Shown here piece after piece: positions 1 to 8,854 of a stretch of DNA of 64,000 bases. The notes beneath the pieces are model-generated. The model saw nothing but the letters and a program-made list of their open reading frames with translations, did no database searches and was not told the DNA's origin. Source of the stretch: Fodinibius roseus (lineage in GTDB: Bacteria > Bacteroidota > Rhodothermia > Balneolales > Balneolaceae); contig NZ_FQUS01000003.1 of NCBI RefSeq assembly GCF_900129315.1, forward strand, positions 62,001 to 126,000, in the 5' to 3' direction. How positions within the stretch are numbered: the stretch's first letter is position 1; every line of letters begins with the position of its first letter. The position numbers were made by a program, and so were the translations under genes.

Positions 1-2
1 AA

Positions 3-2513
3 ACGCTCCAAAAGTATCTGCCGAAAGATTACGTTATCGATTCATCGATGGGACATATCCGTGATCTGCCGGCCAATGCCAAAGAGGTGCCCAAAAGATT
101 CAAGGGCGAGGACTGGGCCAACCTGGGTGTAAATACCGATGATGATTTTGATCCCCTGTATGTGATCCCGTCCAGCAAGAAGAAGGTGGTCAGGCGGTTG
201 AAAAAAGCGCTGAAGGAGGCGGACGAGCTTATCCTGGCGACGGATGAAGACCGCGAAGGGGAAGCGATATCATGGCATTTGACGGAGATACTGGAACCCA
301 AGGTGCCGGTCAAGCGAATGGTGTTCCGGGAGATTACGAAAGAAGCAATTCAGGAGGCCTTGAATCATTTTCGTGATATCGATATTAACCTGGTGAATGC
401 GCAGGAGGCCCGTCGCATTATCGACCGCCTGGCCGGCTATACCATTTCGCCGCTGCTCTGGAAAAAAATTGCCCCCGGACTTTCGGCGGGACGCGTGCAG
501 TCGGTGGCTGTTCGTTTTCTGGTGGAGCGCGAGCGAGAGCGCATGAAATTCCGCACGGCCCGATACTGGGACTTAAAAGCAACGCTTCACAAGGTGGATG
601 ATGAGTCGGCTTTTGAAGCCGACCTGACGCACCTGGATGGCAAACGCCTGGCATCGGGAAAGGATTTTGACGAAAATACCGGGAAGCTGAAGAAACCGAA
701 GAAAGTCGTACTGCTGGATGATAAGTCGGCTTCCGAGCTGCGCGACAACCTGGTGGATGCCGAATGGAAGGTTTCGGAAGTCAAGAAAAATCGAAAGAAA
801 CGCAATCCTTCTCCTGCTTTTATCACCTCTACGCTTCAGCAGGAAGCCAACCGCAAACTTAATTTCTCGGCCAAGCAGACCATGGGTGTCGCCCAGAAGC
901 TGTATGAGAATGGTTATATAACCTATATGCGTACCGACTCGGCGCGGCTGTCGGGACAGGCTATCAACGCGGCCCGAAGTGCGGTAAAAGAGGAATACGG
1001 CGATGAATATCTTTTTGAGCGGGTCCGTAATTACGGTGGAAGCTCAAAAGGAGCGCAGGAAGCCCACGAGGCCATACGTCCCGCCGGAAGCAGCTTCCGG
1101 AAACCGGAAGCTGCAGGTTTGCGCGGAGCCCAGTTCAAACTGTATGACCTGATCTGGAAGCGAACCATTGCCACCCAGATGGCCCGGGCCGAACTGGAAT
1201 TTACAAACGTTACAATCGAGGCCAAAGCGAATGGCAGGGTGGCCGAATTCAAAACAAGCGGCAAGAAAATTATTTTCCCGGGTTTTTTCCGGGCGTATGT
1301 GGAGGGGAGTGACGATCCCGATGCGGCGCTTGAAAATCAGGAGCGATTCCTTCCCGGCTTGAACGAGGGCGAAGAGGTGGAAGAGGAGGGTATAGAGCCT
1401 ATTTCTCACGAAACCAAGCCGCCGGCGCGATTTACGGAGGCGACACTGGTGAAAGAACTGGAAAAACGCGGTGTCGGTCGTCCCAGCACCTATGCCTCAA
1501 TTATCAGTACCGTTCAGAACCGAGGGTATGTGGAGGCCGATGGGAAGACGCTTGTTCCTACCTTTACGGCTTTTGCTGTTACGGAACTGCTGGAAAAGAA
1601 TCTCCACGACCTTGTGGACAGTGATTTTACTTCGGAGATGGAAGCTAAACTGGATGAAATCGCCCGTGGAAAGCTGGACATTAATGATTATTTAAGCACG
1701 TACTATAAAGGGGAGGAGGGACTTAAAGCGAAGGTCGATGAGCAGGAGGATAAGATAGACCCCAAAGAAGCGCGGCACCTTGATCTGCCCCTGCCGGATC
1801 TGAACGGTATAAAGGTATTTGTAGGACGGTATGGACCGTACCTGAAAAAGGAGACGAATGGCGAGGAACTGACAACTTCGATTCCTGACAGCTGGAAACC
1901 CAGCGACATCACGGTGGAAAAACTGGAAGAACTGGTTAAGGCGGAAGAAGAAGGTCCCAAGTCGATTGGCAATCACCCGGATACGGGGGAGCCCATCTTC
2001 ATACTGAATGGGCGGTATGGCCCCTATGTACAGGTCGGGGAAGTGTCCGACGATAATAAAAAGCCACAGCGTGCGTCACTGTTGAAAGGAATGAAGCCCG
2101 GGGATGTAGATCTTGAACTGGCGCTTCGTCTTCTGGAGCTGCCGCGTCCGCTGGGCGAGCATCCTGAGTCCGGAAAGGTGATAAAGGCGGGTGTGGGACG
2201 TTATGGTCCTTTTGTGGTACATGACGGCACCTTTGCTTCCCTGAAGCGCAGCGATCACGTGCTGGATATTGAGCTGGACCGGGCCGTAGAACTGCTGGAG
2301 AATAAGAAAAAGAAAAAATCCGGAAGCAGTTCTGTCATCAAGGATCTGGGCGATCATCCGGACAACAGTAAAAAAGTGCGGGTTATGGACGGACGTTACG
2401 GGCCGTATATCAAGTACGGAAAAAAGAATATCAGCCTTCCCAATGACTTTGATCCCGAAGATGTTTCGATGGAGATTGCGGTGCAGCTCATTGAAGAGAA
2501 GGGGAAGAAATAG
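3..2513 (+). CDS. topA: DNA topoisomerase I, 5'-truncated by the window edge
   Basis: Type IA topoisomerase that relaxes negative supercoils by cutting and rejoining one strand. The frame is open from base 3, and the residues before the first Met (TLQKYLPKDYVIDSS) match the family, so the true start lies upstream. Visible parts are the Toprim acidic motif ATDEDREGE (about 237-265), the active-site motif ITYMRTDS with the catalytic Tyr codon at 924-926, and the GVGRPSTYA motif near 1471. The C-terminus carries four GRYGPY/F repeats (about 1825, 2010, 2195 and 2390) in place of cysteine zinc fingers, the repeat-type tail common in this phylum. It ends in a Lys-rich stretch. No partner gene is visible downstream. 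Confidence 0.97.
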   Translation, partial: TLQKYLPKDYVIDSSMGHIRDLPANAKEVPKRFKGEDWANLGVNTDDDFDPLYVIPSSKKKVVRRLKKALKEADELILATDEDREGEAISWHLTEILEPKVPVKRMVFREITKEAIQEALNHFRDIDINLVNAQEARRIIDRLAGYTISPLLWKKIAPGLSAGRVQSVAVRFLVERERERMKFRTARYWDLKATLHKVDDESAFEADLTHLDGKRLASGKDFDENTGKLKKPKKVVLLDDKSASELRDNLVDAEWKVSEVKKNRKKRNPSPAFITSTLQQEANRKLNFSAKQTMGVAQKLYENGYITYMRTDSARLSGQAINAARSAVKEEYGDEYLFERVRNYGGSSKGAQEAHEAIRPAGSSFRKPEAAGLRGAQFKLYDLIWKRTIATQMARAELEFTNVTIEAKANGRVAEFKTSGKKIIFPGFFRAYVEGSDDPDAALENQERFLPGLNEGEEVEEEGIEPISHETKPPARFTEATLVKELEKRGVGRPSTYASIISTVQNRGYVEADGKTLVPTFTAFAVTELLEKNLHDLVDSDFTSEMEAKLDEIARGKLDINDYLSTYYKGEEGLKAKVDEQEDKIDPKEARHLDLPLPDLNGIKVFVGRYGPYLKKETNGEELTTSIPDSWKPSDITVEKLEELVKAEEEGPKSIGNHPDTGEPIFILNGRYGPYVQVGEVSDDNKKPQRASLLKGMKPGDVDLELALRLLELPRPLGEHPESGKVIKAGVGRYGPFVVHDGTFASLKRSDHVLDIELDRAVELLENKKKKKSGSSSVIKDLGDHPDNSKKVRVMDGRYGPYIKYGKKNISLPNDFDPEDVSMEIAVQLIEEKGKK

Positions 2514-2769
2514 CTGTCGGAAGCAGTACGTGCAGTGCGGGAAAAGTGTTATCTTCTTCCCGGGATCTCTGAGAAACCGGAAATGTTGATCAACATCAAC
2601 CCCTGAGCGAATTCAAAATCACCGCATATACGGAGAAGAGGCATACGGAGGATGTTGAATGCGCTAAAATGCAACAATTGGCTAAAAACGGTTTTGCAAA
2701 GCGCTCTGCTTATAAATTATAAAAATTTATACATGACAATGATCTGTTAGTTTTCTAATTTGATAAGTC

Positions 2770-3339
2770 ATGGAAAAAACATCACAACACTACTTCCGAT
2801 ATCCCGGTAACCTGCATGAGATCGACCTGGCGACGCTGGTCTCCATGTACCGGGACCGGGGGATCCCCAAAAAAGCCAAACCGGGGGAGTATTTTGCCTG
2901 TGCAGCGACCGGCAACCTTATTAAAGAGGGGAAGTGGTGGTTCGGTCAATATTATGAGCAAAAAGCGTGGGACAAAACCCTTACCAGGGGGAGTGAGGGA
3001 TATCCATTGACCGAAGTGGAAATGAATATGTTGGGGATGGCCTACGCAGCGGACGGAGAAGCACCCCGCCGGGATCACGTGGAACAGAACGCCGGTGTCA
3101 TAAGCAAACTCTCATACATGATCATCAATGATTTGAAAGAGTTTGGCTTCCTCTCTATTGACGAACAAAAGAGACTGCTGATTACTCCGCGCGGCGAAAA
3201 GGCGTTACAGGGAATTGCACAACGAGTTTACGGGAAGAAATTTCATGCCGATATGTTGAATATCAACCAGGGTGATATTGCTCAGCCGAGGATAAAACGG
3301 GCACAAAAGGAAGACAACGAACAAGCCAGCCTGTTCTAG
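2770..3339 (+). CDS. Unrecognised protein with C-terminal QASLF
   Basis: A 189-residue soluble protein that I cannot assign to a family. It has no signal peptide or membrane segment. The first half is rich in aromatic residues (YFACAATG, KWWFGQYYEQKAW). Residues about 110-165 alternate helices with an ITPRGEKAL stretch and could form a winged helix, but this is only an impression. The last five residues are QASLF, close to the QLxLF consensus of bacterial sliding-clamp binders. An AT-rich inverted repeat (TATAAATT/AATTTATA, 2711-2731) lies just upstream. The gene stands alone between topA and a catabolic cluster. Codon use looks native and the reading frame is intact, so a real gene is likely. 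Confidence 0.75.
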   Translation: MEKTSQHYFRYPGNLHEIDLATLVSMYRDRGIPKKAKPGEYFACAATGNLIKEGKWWFGQYYEQKAWDKTLTRGSEGYPLTEVEMNMLGMAYAADGEAPRRDHVEQNAGVISKLSYMIINDLKEFGFLSIDEQKRLLITPRGEKALQGIAQRVYGKKFHADMLNINQGDIAQPRIKRAQKEDNEQASLF

Positions 3340-3592
3340 CATATCTTTCTTTGATCCTTTTTTGTAGTGGATCTGCCGGTTACAAGCGTATAACTATCAG
3401 AAGGCGGACAAATATGGCGTATTGTTCATCCCGAATACTTCGGGGGCTTCACTGTGACGTTAGTTTCTGCGCCGGATGGACTTTCCGATTGCCAGGGAAT
3501 GAAAAAATACGGGTTAGCACCCTCCCGCACGCAGTCGGTATGCTGTTACCCATGTCAGGGATGTTCGGAAAGATTACAACCAAAAAATAAAC

Positions 3593-4531
3593 ATGAAATA
3601 CCTGGAATCTTTTTTTATTGCACTTTTTGTTTTTTGTTTGGGACTTCAGTTGCCGGCCAATGGCCAGACGATTCCCAAAGAGAAGTTAATTGCCCTGACC
3701 CCGCAGTGGGAGGGAGAACGCTTTGAGGACGGTCGTCCCCGGGTGCCGGACCATATTCTTGAGCGCATGGAGCATGTGACTATCGAGGAAGCTTGGGGGA
3801 TTATCCGCCGGGAAGGATACGACAATCAATTTGAGGGCGGGGAATGGAAAATACTGCACCCGGATGAGCCGATTGTAGGCCGAGCGCTTACTGCGACGTA
3901 CAGCCCGGCGCGTCCGGGGGTACAAGCGTATATAGACCGGCAGGGTGAGAAAGCGGATCGTTCGGGACCGCCCAACACCTGGCCGATTGATATGTTGAAA
4001 GAGGGTGATGTATATGTAGCCGATGGCTATGGCAAGGTGAAAGACGGGACCTTGATCGGCGACCGGCTGGGCAACACGATCTATGCCAACTCCGGCAACG
4101 GGGTCGTGCTTCATGGCTCCTCGCGGGACCGGGAGGGACTTGCGGAAATTGACGGCTTTAATGCTTTTGTACGGGACTGGCACCCGTCGTATATCCGGGA
4201 AATGATGCTGATAGGGTTGAATAGCCCGACACGGGTGGGTTCGGTGACGGTCATACCCGGGGACGTGGTGCTGGCCAAGCAAGATGGGGTGATCTTTATA
4301 CCGGCTCACCTGGCCGAACGTGTGGTTTCCCGCTCAGAGGTGATCCGGGCCCGGGATACCTTCGCCCACGAGCGCGTACGCAGCGGGACGTATACGGCCG
4401 GGCAAATGGATACTGAATGGACTCAGGCGATTGAAGAAGACTTTATCCAGTGGGTGGAAAAGAATGCCGATCGGCTGAAAGAGGAGCTTGGAGTCAGTCA
4501 GATAACTATCGATGACATGTTGGAAGAATAG
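3593..4531 (+). CDS. Exported RraA-family (HMG/CHA aldolase-like) protein
   Basis: A 312-residue member of the RraA / 4-hydroxy-4-methyl-2-oxoglutarate aldolase fold. It starts with a clear Sec signal peptide (MKYLESFF..., cleavage probably after ANGQ). The core GDVYVADGYG, GDRLGN and LHGSSRDREG follows the family pattern of a metal-binding loop then an Arg-Asp pair. The usual Asp before the final Gly is His here (LHG instead of VDG), so activity may differ. A long charged extension follows the core (about residues 235-312). Characterised relatives are cytoplasmic and cleave pyruvate-containing acids or bind RNase E; an exported form points to periplasmic sugar-acid chemistry. It is the first gene of a three-gene unit, with 45 bases to the next gene. 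Confidence 0.85.
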   Translation: MKYLESFFIALFVFCLGLQLPANGQTIPKEKLIALTPQWEGERFEDGRPRVPDHILERMEHVTIEEAWGIIRREGYDNQFEGGEWKILHPDEPIVGRALTATYSPARPGVQAYIDRQGEKADRSGPPNTWPIDMLKEGDVYVADGYGKVKDGTLIGDRLGNTIYANSGNGVVLHGSSRDREGLAEIDGFNAFVRDWHPSYIREMMLIGLNSPTRVGSVTVIPGDVVLAKQDGVIFIPAHLAERVVSRSEVIRARDTFAHERVRSGTYTAGQMDTEWTQAIEEDFIQWVEKNADRLKEELGVSQITIDDMLEE

Positions 4532-4576
4532 CATATCCGGGAGAACCAACTTTTAACCAAATGGTATATATAACTG

Positions 4577-6001
4577 ATGAAGAAAAAAAAGCGACGTGAT
4601 GCAAAAGGGAACAGCAGGCGGGATTTTTTAAAAAAAGCTGGGATGGGGGGACTCGGGCTGGGTTCGCTGGCGCTGGGCCCGATAACGGAGCAGGTCGGAT
4701 ATCTGAGTTCTGAGATAAACCGAAATTCGGCCCCTTCAGAGTTGGAGATTACGGATATGCGGGTTGCGGAAGTAGACGGCATTCCTTTCCGGGTGCCGCT
4801 GGTCCGCATAGACACCAACCAGGGGATCTCCGGCTATGGGGAGGTGCGCGACGGCGGGGCCAAAGAGTATGCGCTGATGTTGAAAAGCCGTATAGTGGGT
4901 AAGAACCCCTGTAATGTTGAAAAAGTGCTCGGAATCATTGAACAGTTCCGGGGCGAAGGACGGCAGGCCGGCGGCGTGGCGGCGGTCGAAATGGCGCTCT
5001 GGGATATCGCCGGTAAAGCCTACGGGGTGCCGGTCTATCAGATGCTGGGCGGCAAATATCGTGATAAAATTCAGCTCTATGCGGATACCGCCGGAGCGAA
5101 GGACCCGCATGAATTTGCCCGGCGGATGAAGGAGACCCGCGTAGATGCGGGGTATACTGCACTGAAGATGGATATTGGCATTGAATTGCTTTCCCGGACG
5201 CCCGGTACACTGGTGAATTCCGGCGCGCACGTTCCCAAAGGCGAACGCCGGCTGCAGAGCCAGTATTCCGGTACCCCGGATGAGTATGGACAAATTGATC
5301 ACCCGTTCACGCGCATCCAGATTACCGAAAAGGGACTCGAACTGATGGAAGAATATGTACGGGTCATGCGTGATACGGTCGGCTATGAAATACCCCTGGG
5401 CATCGATCATTTCGGCCATTTCGGGGTTAACGAAGCGATAAAAATTGCTCGGATGCTGGAGCCGTATACCATCGCCTATGCCGAGGATATGGTCGCCTGG
5501 AAATGGACGGACCTCTGGAAGGAAATTACCGGGGCCACCACAACCCCCACTCAAACAGGTGAAGACATCGGTACCTGGGAAGGGTGCAAGCCGTTAATCG
5601 ACAACAGGGCGGTCGATATTATCCATCCGGATCCGGGTTCGACAGGCCTTCTGGGGACCAAAAAGATCGGGGACTACGCCCAGGCGCAGGGCATAGCCAT
5701 GAATCTTCATTTTGCGGGCTCGCCGGTCGGCTTTATGGCGTCGGTGCACGTAGCCGCGGCGACACAAAATTTTAACACCCTCGAGCATCACTCGGTCGGC
5801 GTTGACCGCTGGTATGATATGTACGATGGAGATCCTGAGATGATTTTTGATGAGGGCTATGCCACGGTGCCGGAGAAGCCGGGACTGGGAGTGGAACTGA
5901 ATATGGATGTGGTGAAGGACAGCCTGATCGAAGGGGCCGGGTTCTTTGAGCCTACGCCAGAGTGGAACGAGATCCGGTCCTGGGATCGCCTCTGGAGTTA
6001 A
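4577..6001 (+). CDS. Tat-exported mandelate racemase/muconate lactonizing family enzyme
   Basis: Enolase-superfamily protein of 474 residues, probably an acid-sugar dehydratase or racemase. A twin-arginine signal (SRRDFLKKAG then a Gly/Leu-rich h-region) opens the protein. The N-terminal capping domain is followed by a barrel with ALKMDIG (Lys-x-Asp at the end of strand 2), the metal ligands GIDHFGHF, YAEDMV and TGEDIG, and a later LHFAGSP His segment resembling the galactonate/mannonate dehydratase groups. Substrate cannot be read from sequence. A Tat signal on an MR/MLE protein is unusual because most act in the cytoplasm. It lies between the RraA-like gene (45 bases) and the AGE epimerase (37 bases), which fits one operon. 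Confidence 0.88.
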   Translation: MKKKKRRDAKGNSRRDFLKKAGMGGLGLGSLALGPITEQVGYLSSEINRNSAPSELEITDMRVAEVDGIPFRVPLVRIDTNQGISGYGEVRDGGAKEYALMLKSRIVGKNPCNVEKVLGIIEQFRGEGRQAGGVAAVEMALWDIAGKAYGVPVYQMLGGKYRDKIQLYADTAGAKDPHEFARRMKETRVDAGYTALKMDIGIELLSRTPGTLVNSGAHVPKGERRLQSQYSGTPDEYGQIDHPFTRIQITEKGLELMEEYVRVMRDTVGYEIPLGIDHFGHFGVNEAIKIARMLEPYTIAYAEDMVAWKWTDLWKEITGATTTPTQTGEDIGTWEGCKPLIDNRAVDIIHPDPGSTGLLGTKKIGDYAQAQGIAMNLHFAGSPVGFMASVHVAAATQNFNTLEHHSVGVDRWYDMYDGDPEMIFDEGYATVPEKPGLGVELNMDVVKDSLIEGAGFFEPTPEWNEIRSWDRLWS

Positions 6002-6038
6002 GGGACCGGATTTACGCCGCAAATAATTACATAGCAGA

Positions 6039-7424
6039 ATGGGTTTTGATTATCAATGGAGTAAGATATTCCGAAATGGTATATGGCTTGTAGTGCTGAT
6101 TATGGTGATCGGGGGCTGCCGGGATCAGGGGGCAGAAGCCGGTGAAGAGACAGGGAGCCGCCAGCAGCGTATTGCCGCTGAAATCGACAGCGTGCTGAAT
6201 GATCAGTATCAGTTGTGGTATCCCCGGGTTGTCGATCGGGAACACGGGGGCTTTTTCAGCCGCTTTACCTACGACTGGCGTCCTGAGGGGGTTCAGGATA
6301 AATTTATTGTCACCCAGGCGCGACATGTCTGGTCGACCTCAAAAATTGCTTTTCGCGATGAACGTCACCGGGATTTCGAAAAATACGGCGAGCACGGGTT
6401 CCGGTTTCTGCGGGAGGTAATGTGGGACCGGGAGCACGGGGGCTTTTACAATATGGTCACCCATAAAGGAGAGGTTATAACCGGAGACGATGGACAGATC
6501 CGAAAACAGCTCTACGGAAACGCCTTTGCCATCTACGGGTTAGCGGCCTATTATCAGGTTTCGGAGGACAGGGAAGCCCTGCGTTTGGCGCAGAAAGCCT
6601 TTCAATGGCTCGAGAGGGGAGCCTATGACCGGGAATATGGGGGATACTTTAACAGCCTGACAAGAGAGGGACAGCCATATGAAGAGGATTTCCCCAAAGA
6701 TTACAACAGCAGTATCCATATGCTTGAGGCCCTTGCGGAACTCCACCTGGTGTGGCCGGACAGCCTGCTGCGGGATCGTCTTTATGAAATGTTTAGAATT
6801 GTACGTGATACTATCGTCACGGATAAAGGATATATGAACCTGTACTTCCGCAAAGACTGGTCCCCGGTCGTCTACAGCGATTCTTCACGGTCCCTGCAGG
6901 AAGAAATGCAGGCGACAGATCACATCACCTTTGGTCATGATATTGAAACGGCTTTTCTGCTGTTGGAAGCCGCCCATTCCCTGGAGTTTGATGCAGATTC
7001 TACACTCAAAAAGGCTAAAAAAATGGTGGACCATACGATTGATCATGCCTGGGATGAGAAGGAGGGCGGCATCTATGACTACGGCTATTATTTCCAGGGC
7101 GACGATTCCCTGACCGTCACCCAGACCTCCAAGGAGTGGTGGTCGCAAGTTGAAGCCTTGCATTCGTTGCTGATTATGGCCGATTATTTTCCCGGTGATC
7201 CACGCCGCTATTTTGGTCATTTTATCCGCCAGTGGGCTTATATTAAAAAATATATGCTGGACCACGAGCATGGGGGATGGTACCGGAGCGGTATCGATGA
7301 GGAACCGGAAGAACGTACAGCGCCCAAAGCTACTGTCTGGAAAGGAAACTATCATACGATCCGGGGATTGCTGAGATCGCGGGAGCTTCTGGAACAGATG
7401 TCTCAAAGCAGTCATTCGGAATGA
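6039..7424 (+). CDS. AGE-family epimerase (cellobiose/mannobiose 2-epimerase-like) lipoprotein
   Basis: N-acylglucosamine 2-epimerase family (alpha/alpha)6 barrel of 461 residues. It begins with a hydrophobic segment and lipobox (VIGGC, Cys near residue 27), so it is probably a membrane-anchored periplasmic lipoprotein. Family signatures are the repeated DREHGGF turns (residues about 66, 130 and 195), NSSIHMLEALAEL, FGHDIETAFLL near residue 298 and DHEHGGW near residue 408. The last two carry the His residues that act as acid/base in cellobiose 2-epimerases. Known enzymes flip C2 of the reducing-end sugar. As the third gene of the exported set it may prepare a disaccharide or aldose for its neighbours. 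The substrate is inference. Confidence 0.9.
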   Translation: MGFDYQWSKIFRNGIWLVVLIMVIGGCRDQGAEAGEETGSRQQRIAAEIDSVLNDQYQLWYPRVVDREHGGFFSRFTYDWRPEGVQDKFIVTQARHVWSTSKIAFRDERHRDFEKYGEHGFRFLREVMWDREHGGFYNMVTHKGEVITGDDGQIRKQLYGNAFAIYGLAAYYQVSEDREALRLAQKAFQWLERGAYDREYGGYFNSLTREGQPYEEDFPKDYNSSIHMLEALAELHLVWPDSLLRDRLYEMFRIVRDTIVTDKGYMNLYFRKDWSPVVYSDSSRSLQEEMQATDHITFGHDIETAFLLLEAAHSLEFDADSTLKKAKKMVDHTIDHAWDEKEGGIYDYGYYFQGDDSLTVTQTSKEWWSQVEALHSLLIMADYFPGDPRRYFGHFIRQWAYIKKYMLDHEHGGWYRSGIDEEPEERTAPKATVWKGNYHTIRGLLRSRELLEQMSQSSHSE

Positions 7425-7709
7425 CATACGATTTAAGAGGTAGATGAATGCCGCTGCTCGTCAATGCGAATGTAACAGCAGGCATCCATGGTCGTCATGT
7501 GAGTATGACCGCCTGCGCAGCGCTGAAAGGCACCGGTAACCTGCCTGCTCCCCCCCTTGAGAAACTACTGAATACTTAAGCTATCCGTATGGGTTCATAG
7601 GAGCCTTTTCGGACTCGCAGTAGAATTTTCTAAGCATGACGGGCTCTTCTATATCGGAGTGATATCCCATCAGACCATAAAAGTTGATTGTTAATCTTAA
7701 ATTAGTAAC

Positions 7710-8348
7710 TTGCCTGATATAATTGTGGGATGTAAGTCAGTAATTCCGGTTATCCGTAAAATAACAGCTACCGTTGTGGAATCTGCACACAGATATAATT
7801 CTTTGCCGGCTGATAAAGTATTGGTAGAGCAAATAAGAGATAATGACAGGGAGGCTTTTGAGAAGCTATTTCGGAAATATTACTCCAGCTTGCAGCGGTT
7901 TTTATGGGGGTATGTAACAAATCAGCAGGTTGCGGAAGACTTGGTACAAGAGGTGTTTGTAAAAGTTTGGGAAAATCGGTATGCCTTAAATCCTGATAAA
8001 AAAATAAAGACTTACCTCTACAAAATCGGGCGGAATCTGGCAATCGATCACACTCGTCACAGGAAAATAGTCCGCGACTGGGAGGAAGAGCAAAAAGCGC
8101 TTCACTCATTTTCGCCGGCAGATCAGGCGATCAATGAAAAGCTTCACAACAAATTAATGCTCAGAGAAGTCAAACAAGCGATTGAAGCCCTTCCGAAACG
8201 ACGCCGGCTGGTGTTTATGCTTAGCCGGTATGAGGGCATGACCTATAAAGAGATTGCGGAAGAGCTTGATATATCGGTGAACACCGTGGATACCCAGATA
8301 TGCCGGGCGTTGCAGACGCTCCGGGACAAATTTTCTGCTTTTCTATGA
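7710..8348 (+). CDS. ECF RNA polymerase sigma factor, orphan
   Basis: Sigma-70 family factor of the Bacteroidota ECF type. Region 2 is seen in LFRKYYSSLQRFL and AEDLVQEVFVKVWE. Region 4 is seen in LPKRRRLVFMLSR, YKEIAEELDISVNTVDTQI and the final RALQTLRDKF. The frame opens at a TTG (7710), but the first 35 or so residues are not sigma-like, and a later GTG or TTG before LPADKVLVEQIRD (about 7770-7805) is more likely the true start. No fecR-like anti-sigma gene follows: the next 500 bases are noncoding and then comes aspS. Its target genes and partner must lie elsewhere. Confidence 0.85.
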   Translation: MPDIIVGCKSVIPVIRKITATVVESAHRYNSLPADKVLVEQIRDNDREAFEKLFRKYYSSLQRFLWGYVTNQQVAEDLVQEVFVKVWENRYALNPDKKIKTYLYKIGRNLAIDHTRHRKIVRDWEEEQKALHSFSPADQAINEKLHNKLMLREVKQAIEALPKRRRLVFMLSRYEGMTYKEIAEELDISVNTVDTQICRALQTLRDKFSAFL

Positions 8349-8854
8349 TTGTTGTACGCATCCCCATAGGTACGACCGGTCGAATACCTGTTTGCAACTG
8401 ATTATTCCTATAAATAGAATCCTCTCGTCTTCTTTTTAACGAAGTGCTTGTTGCTTGAATAATACCGGATCTACGGCATTGTTGAGGTAATAACCGTTAC
8501 CCTCCCTTGGAGAAGAGAGGCACAGGAGGGGATTTCCGCACCCTCTGAGTCCGGTAAGCTCCGAGTAAAGTAAATACATTCATCCTGACTATATTATATC
8601 CCGGTCAGCTGATAGATCCCGTATCGCTTGACAGGCGACAGGGCGAAGGCAGGAGGGGGATAAGCAGGGATATTCAACAGCCTTACGCGAGGGCAGACGG
8701 GAGGATCCGAGACCAGGTATCTGCCCGGTTCGGGAGGTCTGAACAGGAGTGGCACCCTTAAAAATATGGTTTGTAAATAACATGGGCGATTGGTCTGCAT
8801 AATACTTATTTTCAAGGCTTCTGAAAACAGATTGTCAATATATAAGTTAAGTTA
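8349..8854 (+). other. Noncoding gap with a G+C-rich structured block before aspS
   Basis: About 500 bases without a convincing gene. 8500-8535 holds a purine/pyrimidine-rich partial palindrome (ccctccc ... ggagggg). 8690-8735 is G+C-rich and can fold: GGGCAGA (about 8691-8697) pairs exactly with TCTGCCC (about 8720-8726), followed by a smaller GTTC/GAAC hairpin. The last 60 bases before aspS are AT-rich and probably contain its promoter. The weak reading frames on the minus strand lack codon bias. It could be an mRNA leader, a small RNA or a decayed repeat. Confidence 0.4.

Noticed and set aside
3351-3726. Small frames before the RraA-like gene
   Set aside because: They overlap the signal-peptide-bearing gene in another frame and have no recognisable features.
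8690-8760. Cobalamin riboswitch before aspS
   Set aside because: Only a loose resemblance to the B12 box; the other conserved core elements are missing and aspS is not a B12-linked gene.
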